DNA of 20,640 nt, taken from positions 1 through 20,640 of the forward strand of contig CAJUSM010000014.1 in assembly GCA_910588935.1 (NCBI GenBank). Direction: 5' to 3'. Below, piece by piece: positions 15,546 to 20,640 of the stretch. The DNA is from an uncultured Oscillospiraceae bacterium (GTDB lineage Bacteria; Bacillota; Clostridia; Oscillospirales; Acutalibacteraceae). A program made the translations under genes and the position numbers. Every line of letters begins with the position of its first letter. Position 1 is the first letter of the stretch. The notes beneath the pieces are model-generated. The model saw only the letters and a list, made by a program, of their open reading frames with translations. It searched no databases and had not been told where the DNA came from.

Positions 15546-16642
15546 TTATTTTACCTGCCATCGACATCCATGAGGGAAAGTGCGTGCGGCTGTTCCGAGG
15601 GGATTATTCCACCGCCCAGGTGGTAGCTGGGGATCCGGTAGAAACCGCCCGCCGCTTTATGGCGCAAGGGGCCAACTGGCTCCATATGGTAGATTTAGAC
15701 GGCGCAAAAGCGGGATATCCCCAAAATATGGACCTAATTCTCCAGGTAGCCCAAGAGGTGAACATGAACATCCAAGTGGGCGGCGGCATCCGCACCCTAA
15801 ACACTGTGGAACAATATCTCTCCGCCGGGGTGGCCCGGGTTATCTTGGGCTCCGCAGCCTTGGAAAACCCGGAGTTCGTCCGCCAGTCTGTAAAGGCCTA
15901 TGGCAGAAAAATTGCGGTAGGTATCGACGCTCTCAATGGCATGGCCGCCACCCAGGGCTGGACTCAGCACAGCGGTACCGGGTACATCGAGCTGGCCAAA
16001 CAGGTGGAGGATATGGGTGTAGAGTACATTATCTGCACAGATATCCACAAAGATGGCACCCAGGACGGCCCAAACCTGGAAATGCTTGACCAGCTGAACC
16101 GGTCGGTAAGCTGCAACATCATCGCCAGCGGCGGCATGAGCAGCCTGCTGGATATTGTTGCCCTCTACGATTTAGGCCTATATGGGGCCATTGCTGGTAA
16201 GGCGATCTATGCCGGCAGCCTGGATCTGGCCGCCGCCGTAGGGGTTAGCCACCGTTTCTCCAGTGAAAAAGCGAAAACCCAAGCTGCCGTGCGGGACGAA
16301 CTGGAGCGCTTCTTTAAAAAGGCGCCTTTAATTCCTGCCATTGTACAAGATTTTGATACTGGCGAGGTGCTCATGCTTGCCTATATGAACCATGATGCCT
16401 TAGAAAAAACCCTGCAAAGCCGGCAGACCTGGTTTTACAGCCGGAGCCGGAAGGCTCTTTGGCACAAAGGGGAGACCTCTGGGAACACCCAGGAGGTGGT
16501 ATCCATTGCCGCCGACTGCGATAACGATACCTTACTGGTCAAGGTGCATCCCAAGGGGCCGGCCTGCCACACTGGAAACAACAGTTGCTTTTTCCGGGTG
16601 CTGGCCGAGGAAAATAGCGAAGGAGAAGGAAAGAATGGATGA
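15542..16642 (+). CDS. hisA-hisI: Fused HisA (ProFAR isomerase) - HisI (PR-AMP cyclohydrolase)
   Basis: 366 residues in two enzymes. Residues 1-235 are the HisA (beta/alpha)8 barrel that isomerises ProFAR to PRFAR. Catalytic Asp8 lies in LPAIDIHEG and Asp129 in AVGIDA; VDLDGAKAG and the phosphate-binding QVGGGIRT and ASGGMSS loops are also present. Asp-Leu-Asp-Gly after beta-2 marks HisA rather than HisF. A short linker (about 236-255) leads to HisI (about 256-356), which hydrolyses phosphoribosyl-AMP. It has WFYSRSRKALWHKGETSGN, the metal site ADCDND (Cys326) and ACHTGNNSCF (Cys342, Cys349). HisI is usually alone or fused to HisE; here HisE is separate. hisF normally lies between hisA and hisI, so the fusion marks its absence. 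ATGA overlap with the radical SAM gene. Confidence 0.93.
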   Translation: MIILPAIDIHEGKCVRLFRGDYSTAQVVAGDPVETARRFMAQGANWLHMVDLDGAKAGYPQNMDLILQVAQEVNMNIQVGGGIRTLNTVEQYLSAGVARVILGSAALENPEFVRQSVKAYGRKIAVGIDALNGMAATQGWTQHSGTGYIELAKQVEDMGVEYIICTDIHKDGTQDGPNLEMLDQLNRSVSCNIIASGGMSSLLDIVALYDLGLYGAIAGKAIYAGSLDLAAAVGVSHRFSSEKAKTQAAVRDELERFFKKAPLIPAIVQDFDTGEVLMLAYMNHDALEKTLQSRQTWFYSRSRKALWHKGETSGNTQEVVSIAADCDNDTLLVKVHPKGPACHTGNNSCFFRVLAEENSEGEGKNG

Positions 16643-16958
16643 ACTGAAAGAGCTGTACGCCACTGTGATGAGCAGAAAGGAGTCGGCCCAAGAGGGATCG
16701 TACACCAAGTACCTTTTCGACCAGGGCTTAGATAAAATTTTGAAAAAATGCGCGGAAGAGTGCGGCGAGGTAATCATCGCGGCAAAAAACGGAAACAACC
16801 AGGACACTGTTCTAGAGCTTAGCGACCTTCTCTATCACCTAACCGTGCTTATGGCCGACCAGGGAATCAGCTGGGAGCAGGTGGAGGCAGAGCTGGAGAA
16901 ACGCGGCGGGAAACAGGGAAATCTAAAAACCTTCCACCGGGTGGATAAGAACAGCTGA
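16635..16958 (+). CDS. hisE: Phosphoribosyl-ATP pyrophosphatase
   Basis: A 107-residue all-alpha MazG-like hydrolase that removes pyrophosphate from phosphoribosyl-ATP, the second step of the pathway. Family motifs are KCAEECGEVIIAAKNG and ELSDLLYHLTVLM, which carry the Mg-binding acidic residues. The ATG is within GAAGGAGAAGGAAAGAATG and overlaps the hisA-hisI end by eight bases. Its TGA overlaps the methyltransferase ATG (TGATG). It is a free-standing enzyme rather than the common HisIE fusion. Confidence 0.94.
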   Translation: MDELKELYATVMSRKESAQEGSYTKYLFDQGLDKILKKCAEECGEVIIAAKNGNNQDTVLELSDLLYHLTVLMADQGISWEQVEAELEKRGGKQGNLKTFHRVDKNS

Positions 16959-17536
16959 TGGGAGAGAAAATGGGCGTAAAGGGCCGGCCGGAAGACGCCA
17001 TGCCTTGGAACTACACAGAAAAGATAAAGGACTTTTTAAAGCCGGGAGTCCGAGTGCTAAATATTGGGGCTGATGGGAGCGAGCTTTTACTGTCTCTAGG
17101 CCATGCCTATGAACTGACTAGCCTTACAGTAGACCGGGAACAGGACTGGCTGCTGTGCCAAAAGCGCCTGCTTCCCCTGGGGATTGTGGTAAAACAGATG
17201 GAAATGGGAGAGGCGCTCCCATTTCCAGACCGTGTTTTTGACCTAGTGCTCAACCGGCACCAACCATTGGACTTGAAAGAGACAGCTCGAGTACTCAGGC
17301 CCGGCGGTTTTTTTGTCACCCAGCAGGTGGGGGGCATGGATAGCAAAGGGATGCCCTGGTGGCGGGAACCGAGCCGCCAAAAACCGGGGCTGAATTTCAA
17401 TCTGGAAAACCAGCTGCCGGAATTCCGGCGGGCTGGGTTTCGAGTGAGCTATTGCCACCAGGCCTACTTAGCCGCCGGATCTGGAAAAATAGGGGAGCGG
17501 CAGCATCGTTTTATCGTGGTAGGAAAAAAGGTCTGA
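16958..17536 (+). CDS. Class I SAM-dependent methyltransferase at the end of the histidine operon
   Basis: 192 residues with a Rossmann-type methyltransferase core. Motif I is VLNIGADGS (33-41). The acidic end of beta-2 is TVDR. A motif around EALPFPDRVFDLVLNRH (85-101) and the post-motif RVLRPGGFFVTQQVGG follow. It resembles methyltransferase type 11 (UbiE-like) proteins; no substrate domain is visible. The first ATG overlaps the hisE stop. A second ATG at 16970, with GGGAGA just upstream, is an alternative start four codons later. Its operon place suggests a link with histidine metabolism or with the radical SAM protein, but that is inference only. A hairpin follows the stop. Confidence 0.85.
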   Translation: MGEKMGVKGRPEDAMPWNYTEKIKDFLKPGVRVLNIGADGSELLLSLGHAYELTSLTVDREQDWLLCQKRLLPLGIVVKQMEMGEALPFPDRVFDLVLNRHQPLDLKETARVLRPGGFFVTQQVGGMDSKGMPWWREPSRQKPGLNFNLENQLPEFRRAGFRVSYCHQAYLAAGSGKIGERQHRFIVVGKKV

Positions 17537-17547
17537 ACCTCTGGCGC

Positions 17548-17591
17548 AAAAGGGAGCGGTGGGAACAAAGCGGTTCCATATTGCCCCCTTT
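17548..17591 (+). terminator. Hairpin after the histidine operon, weak terminator
   Basis: An imperfect stem: AAAGGG-A-GC (17548-17556) pairs with GC-C-CCCTTT (17583-17591), enclosing an inner GGAAC/GTTCC helix. Only TTTACATTT follows, so termination may be partial. Its 3' edge shares bases with the -35 box of the next promoter. Confidence 0.4.
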
Positions 17592-17617
17592 ACATTTCCC
17601 TCTCAATGGCATAGAAT
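17589..17617 (+). promoter_or_regulatory. Promoter of the YdcF-like / pyrC unit
   Basis: TTTACA (17589-17594), a 17-base spacer and TAGAAT (17612-17617). The start near 17624 gives a leader of about 24 bases. Confidence 0.55.
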
Positions 17618-17647
17618 GATTCCAAAAAGAAAAGCAGGTGGTTTGGT

Positions 17648-18412
17648 ATGGCAAAAAGAATTTTAAAATTCGCTTTTATCTTCCTTTGTGGCTTGGGCAT
17701 TTTCTGGTTCTGCCTGCCGCTTCTTCATGGAGGTTTTGCCTTAGGCTCAGTATTCGGTATCTGTGTTTGTGGTATGGGCATTGCCCTTGTGCTTGGTTAC
17801 CGGCGTTTGGCTGGCGCCGGCGGCGTGAAAAAGCTCCTGGTCCGTGTTTTTGCCCTGCTGTATGCGGTGGGTCTTGGCTGGGTGGGTTTTCTTACGGGAT
17901 TGATGATTTCCTACCAGGCTGCTCCGCCCCCAGATAACCTGAACGTGATTGTCCTGGGGGCCCAGGTTTTCAGTGCCGAGCGCATGGGGGCCAGCCTTCG
18001 GGGCCGGGTGGATAAGGCGGTGGAATACCTAGAGCACAACCCACAGGTTTCCTGTATTGTCACAGGAGGGCAGGGCGGCAACGAGCCCTGCCCTGAAGCA
18101 CTTACGCAGAAAAACGCCCTCACCCGTATGGGTATTGCCCCCAACCGCATCTATATGGAGGACAAGTCTCGGAATACCCGGCAAAATCTGGAAAATGCCA
18201 TGGAGCTGGCCCAGGAGCGGGGCCTGGATACCCGGGTGGTAATCGTGACCCAAAGTTTCCACTTGTACCGGGCAGTCAGCCTGGCCCGAAGCGCGGGCTT
18301 TGAAGCCTATGGCCTGGCGGCGGACACTGACCCCATTTTATTCCCCCAATATTATGGCAGGGAGCTGCTCTCCCTAACAAAATGGTGGGCAGAGGAGTTG
18401 TTTTTGCACTGA
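17648..18412 (+). CDS. YdcF/SanA/ElyC-type (DUF218) membrane protein
   Basis: 254 residues. Three hydrophobic segments (about 7-27, 30-51 and 66-88) anchor it. A DUF218 domain then runs from about residue 98: VIVLGAQVF, SLRGRVDKAVEYL, IVTGGQGGNE, SRNTRQNLENA and VVIVTQSFHLYRAV are all typical. Relatives (E. coli YdcF, SanA, ElyC) act at the cell envelope, with roles proposed in envelope integrity and lipid-carrier metabolism; the precise reaction is unsettled. AGGTGG lies six bases before the ATG. It is first in a likely two-gene unit with pyrC, 90 bases downstream; a functional link to pyrimidine synthesis is not evident. Confidence 0.88.
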   Translation: MAKRILKFAFIFLCGLGIFWFCLPLLHGGFALGSVFGICVCGMGIALVLGYRRLAGAGGVKKLLVRVFALLYAVGLGWVGFLTGLMISYQAAPPPDNLNVIVLGAQVFSAERMGASLRGRVDKAVEYLEHNPQVSCIVTGGQGGNEPCPEALTQKNALTRMGIAPNRIYMEDKSRNTRQNLENAMELAQERGLDTRVVIVTQSFHLYRAVSLARSAGFEAYGLAADTDPILFPQYYGRELLSLTKWWAEELFLH

Positions 18413-18424
18413 GAAGGAGAGGCC

Positions 18425-18490
18425 GTGGATAGAGGGCGCCCAATTGCTTGGAGGATGGCCTGGCAATACGGGAGCCAACGGCAATATTAA
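18425..18490 (+). CDS. Possible 21-residue leader ORF before pyrC
   Basis: A GTG start preceded by a good ribosome site (GAAGGAGAG) opens a 21-codon frame (begins MDRGRPIAWRMAW) ending in TAA at 18488-18490, right before the pyrC Shine-Dalgarno. It is rich in Arg, Trp and Gln. A leader peptide coupling ribosome movement to pyrC translation is possible, but so is chance. No attenuator hairpin with a T-run is visible. Confidence 0.25.
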   Translation: MDRGRPIAWRMAWQYGSQRQY

Positions 18491-18502
18491 GGAGGCGGAA
18501 AT

Positions 18503-19759
18503 ATGGGAATTTATTTGCAAAACCTCAGAATTGTGGATCCTGCCCGGGATGTGGATGCCCCAGGCTCTCTATTGATCCGGGATGGCAGGCTGGCAGAAGG
18601 GGAGCCAGGGCCGGAGGATCAGGTCATCGACTGCCAAGGGCTGGCTGCTGCCCCTGGCTTAGTGGACATGCATGTTCATCTCCGAGATCCAGGCCAAACT
18701 CATAAGGAGGATTTGTTCTCCGCGTGCCGGGCGGCAGCGGCAGGCGGCGTAACCAGCCTGCTGGCTATGCCGAACACTTCGCCTCCTATGGATTCTCCTG
18801 AGCTGGTTCGAGAGCTGCTGGCGCGGGCGAAAGACGCCGATGCCGCGGTGTACACCTCTGCCTGTGTCACTTTAGGGCTTAATGGCCAGCTATGCGCCGA
18901 TTACGAGGCATTAAAGCAGGCGGGTGCCATCGCTATTAGCGATGACGGACGGCCAGTGGCCAGCAGCCAGCGCCTGCTGGAAGGGCTGGCAAGGGCAAAA
19001 GAGCTGGGCTTGGTTTTTGCCGCCCACTGTGAGGACCTGGAGCTGGCCAAAGGGGGCCTTATGAACAGCGGTAAGGTCTCTAAGCGCATGGGCATTAAAG
19101 GCATCCCCCCAGCGGCAGAGGACTGCGGCGTAGCCAGAGAAATTGCCGCTGCTGCCAGTATTGGCGCTCCCATCCATATCTGCCATGTCAGTACACAGGG
19201 CTCGGTGGCGCTGATTCGAGACGCCAAGAGGCGGGGGATAAAGGTTACCGCTGAAACCTGTCCCCATTATCTGCTGCTCACCGACCGAATGCTGGAAAAC
19301 ATGGATGCCGATTACAGAATGAATCCTCCCCTAGGCAGCCAAGAGGACCAGCTGGCATTGCTGGAGGCTCTGTCTGATGGTACGATTGACGTGATTGCTA
19401 CAGACCATGCCCCCCATACGCCGGAGGAAAAAGCGGATTTTATTACCGCTCCCAACGGCGCCATCGGCATGGAGACCTCTCTTGCAGCCACGCTTACCGC
19501 GCTGGAAGGCAGCCTGCCTTTGACAAAGGTGATAGAGCTAATGAGCTGGAACCCTGCCAAGATACTGGGGATATCCGCCGGAACACTGGCTCCCGGCGCT
19601 TCCGCCGACGTGGTGGTGTTCGATCCAGCCAAGGAATGGGTGGTTGATCCAGACAAGCTTCACGGCAAAAGCAAAAATACGCCGTTTAAGGGAATGCGCC
19701 TAAAGGGCAAGGTTGTTATGACCTTTTCCCGGGGCAGACAGGTATTCGGATCTATTTGA
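18503..19759 (+). CDS. pyrC: Dihydroorotase (class I)
   Basis: A 418-residue amidohydrolase that cyclises N-carbamoyl-aspartate to dihydroorotate, step three of pyrimidine synthesis. Zinc ligands are visible: His57 and His59 in DMHVHLRDPG, Asp148 in ISDDGRP (Asp in place of the carbamylated lysine, as in Gram-positive class I enzymes), His175 in AAHCED, His228 in CHVST and catalytic Asp301 in TDHAPH. MNPPLGS and the C-terminal beta-sandwich segment KSKNTPFKGMRLKGKV are typical. AAGGAGG sits seven bases before the ATG. No other pyr gene and no PyrR-type attenuator is present in the 90 bases upstream. Confidence 0.96.
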   Translation: MGIYLQNLRIVDPARDVDAPGSLLIRDGRLAEGEPGPEDQVIDCQGLAAAPGLVDMHVHLRDPGQTHKEDLFSACRAAAAGGVTSLLAMPNTSPPMDSPELVRELLARAKDADAAVYTSACVTLGLNGQLCADYEALKQAGAIAISDDGRPVASSQRLLEGLARAKELGLVFAAHCEDLELAKGGLMNSGKVSKRMGIKGIPPAAEDCGVAREIAAAASIGAPIHICHVSTQGSVALIRDAKRRGIKVTAETCPHYLLLTDRMLENMDADYRMNPPLGSQEDQLALLEALSDGTIDVIATDHAPHTPEEKADFITAPNGAIGMETSLAATLTALEGSLPLTKVIELMSWNPAKILGISAGTLAPGASADVVVFDPAKEWVVDPDKLHGKSKNTPFKGMRLKGKVVMTFSRGRQVFGSI

Positions 19760-19767
19760 AAATAAGG

Positions 19768-19794
19768 ACCCCGGGCTTTCTATGAGCCCGGGGT
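19768..19794. terminator. Bidirectional terminator between convergent pyrC and the cysteine-rich gene
   Basis: A perfect 10-bp GC-rich stem, ACCCCGGGCT (19768-19777) with AGCCCGGGGT (19785-19794), and a 7-base loop. On the minus strand it is followed by CCTTATTTTC, so it looks stronger for the cysteine-rich gene. On the plus strand the trailing T-run is poor. Confidence 0.75.
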
Positions 19795-19798
19795 TAGT

Positions 19799-20479
19799 TC
19801 ATGATTGGATATTCTCCAGGTAGGCCGACAGCTTTTCTGGCGAATCAATATCACCAGGACGGTCCTCTTCTTTTTCCAGCGCTCTTACATAGGCCTCTTT
19901 TCCGTGCTTAGTAATGAACATGGCCGCGCCTTTCGCCACATACCCATCCGCCGCGGCATAGTACCCTTTGGCGCATTCTGCCAAAGAGGCGCAGAGATAA
20001 CAGCCCTCTATTCCCTTTTCGTTGGCGCAGGTTAGGTTTGGGCAACGCCGGTCTTCAAAAAGGGTGGCAAAGGAGCAGCTGGGATATTGGCTCCTACATC
20101 CGCCGCACCACTTGGTGTAGGGGCAGTGGTCACAGTGGTGGCCGCATATGCCTTGGGGGTCCGTACCTTTCCGGGCAGCGGAAACCATAGCGGCTTTGGT
20201 TTTGGCGCAGTTCTCAATTCTTGCCCCCTTTGGGCGATCCCCATGTTCTGGGTCGTTGGAGAAGCTCTCCAACAATTGGCAGGGGAAATCTGGGCAGGCT
20301 CCGCAGAAGGCAACCTTTTTTTCAAGAGCGCATTTTGCCAGGGCGCAGGGCCCATGAAAGGGGTTGCCCTCAGTAGCCATACAGCCTCCGCAGCCGCACT
20401 GAGCGCCGATTTGGCAGCTGGTGCAGTCCAGGCCGCAGTATGTATTTATCCTGCTTTGGATTGCCTCAAATTCAGCCAT
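19799..20479 (-). CDS. DUF3795-type cysteine-rich protein, internally duplicated
   Basis: 226 residues with 23 cysteines, no signal peptide. The N-terminal half has the DUF3795 layout: YCGLDCTSC (14-22), CGCGGC (28-33), then CALAKCALEKK and FCGACPDFPC (59-67). The second half repeats the pattern in diverged form: ICGHHCDHC (111-119), WCGGC (124-128), CPNLTC (146-151) and GCYLCASLAEC (159-169). The last 55 residues are charged and cysteine-free. The closely spaced CxxC and CxxxC pairs point to zinc or iron-sulfur binding, but no function is established for the family as far as I know. AGGGGG lies eight bases before the ATG. It is transcribed alone from a strong promoter towards pyrC. Confidence 0.85.
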   Translation of the reverse strand: MAEFEAIQSRINTYCGLDCTSCQIGAQCGCGGCMATEGNPFHGPCALAKCALEKKVAFCGACPDFPCQLLESFSNDPEHGDRPKGARIENCAKTKAAMVSAARKGTDPQGICGHHCDHCPYTKWCGGCRSQYPSCSFATLFEDRRCPNLTCANEKGIEGCYLCASLAECAKGYYAAADGYVAKGAAMFITKHGKEAYVRALEKEEDRPGDIDSPEKLSAYLENIQS

Positions 20480-20509
20480 TTTTCATTCCCCCTAAAGAAA
20501 TTTTTGTAA

Positions 20510-20539
20510 ATTATAACACGAATGTTCGGCGATTGTCAA
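20510..20539 (-). promoter_or_regulatory. Near-consensus promoter of the cysteine-rich gene
   Basis: On the minus strand: perfect -35 TTGACA (20539-20534), an 18-base spacer and perfect -10 TATAAT (20515-20510) with TGT before it (extended -10). The predicted leader is about 25 bases. From 20540 to the window end I see no gene. Confidence 0.8.
20519..20528. promoter_or_regulatory. Palindrome inside the promoter spacer, possible operator
   Basis: CGAATGTTCG is an inverted repeat (CGAA/TTCG) lying wholly between the -35 and -10 boxes. A further half-like CCGAAC lies at 20564-20569, inverted relative to GTTCGG at 20524-20529. A repressor bound here would block the promoter. It does not match the Gram-positive LexA box, which has four bases between GAAC and GTTC. 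Confidence 0.3.
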
Positions 20540-20640
20540 GGCGGCAAGATTTTGGAGAGTGTCCGAACGAGGAGATAAAGGTAAGCTAGAGAAGAAAAAA
20601 CGCAGCTCTCAGATGCCGTGAGAAAATGGGAAAAGTTTCA

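Noticed and set aside
15542..16260. Could the barrel domain of the fusion be HisF instead of HisA, restoring the pathway?
   Set aside because: It has the HisA-specific LPAIDIHEGKCVRL start and VDLDGAKAG segment, where HisF has a VDITAS-like motif. Asp8 and Asp129 fit HisA.
20510..20570. LexA/DinR operator upstream of the cysteine-rich gene
   Set aside because: The repeat has two bases between half-sites rather than four and mismatches the Gram-positive consensus CGAACRNRYGTTYC.
1..20640. CRISPR arrays, insertion sequences, phage genes, tRNA or rRNA genes
   Set aside because: No regularly spaced repeats, transposase or integrase motifs, terminal inverted repeats or RNA-gene signatures were seen.

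Overview
This is a chromosomal-looking window of about 56% GC (estimated by eye) from what is most likely a gut-type, anaerobic Firmicute, probably in the Oscillospiraceae/Acutalibacteraceae part of Clostridia. The placement is an inference from these signs: short-form HisG paired with HisZ, strong AGGAGG ribosome sites, TTGACA/TATAAT promoters often with a TG extended -10, an M42 aminopeptidase, an Old Yellow Enzyme family protein, and a hemerythrin receiver protein. I see no tRNA, rRNA, CRISPR array, insertion sequence or phage gene.

Layout. (1) 1-886: the C-terminal part of a PLP-dependent Orn/Lys/Arg decarboxylase, cut by the window edge. (2) 926-2450: a transcription unit of its own, with a consensus promoter, a structured leader, a hemerythrin-receiver fusion protein and a strong bidirectional terminator. 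(3) 2582-5258, minus strand: an M42 aminopeptidase and an Old Yellow Enzyme family flavoprotein in one operon, followed by a small lipoprotein gene. (4) 5350-7364, plus strand, divergent from region 3: an OmpR-type response regulator and its histidine kinase, overlapping by ATGA. (5) 7365-7741: no convincing gene, but one short coding-like remnant. (6) 7742-9196: a MATE efflux transporter. (7) 9220-17536: a long histidine operon from a consensus promoter: hisZ, hisG, hisD, a 94-residue unknown, hisC, hisB, a radical SAM protein, a hisA-hisI fusion, hisE and a SAM methyltransferase. (8) 17589-19794: a YdcF/SanA-like membrane protein, a possible tiny leader ORF, and pyrC. (9) 19799-20539, minus strand: a very cysteine-rich, internally duplicated DUF3795-type protein behind a near-consensus promoter.

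The point of greatest interest is the histidine operon. It encodes ATP-phosphoribosyltransferase (HisZG), HisI, HisE, HisA, HisB, HisC and HisD, all with intact catalytic motifs. It does not encode hisH or hisF, the two subunits of imidazole-glycerol-phosphate synthase. In the usual order hisB-hisH-hisA-hisF-hisI-hisE, the hisH slot is taken by a radical SAM protein whose stop overlaps the hisA start. The hisF slot is gone, with HisA fused directly to HisI. Either hisHF lies elsewhere in the genome, or the PRFAR-to-IGP step is unusual here. The sequence alone cannot decide between these.

A second unusual item is the hemerythrin - central domain - receiver protein. It joins a complete di-iron site to a phosphoacceptor domain, suggesting that an oxygen, NO or redox signal is linked to phosphorelay or chemotaxis signalling.
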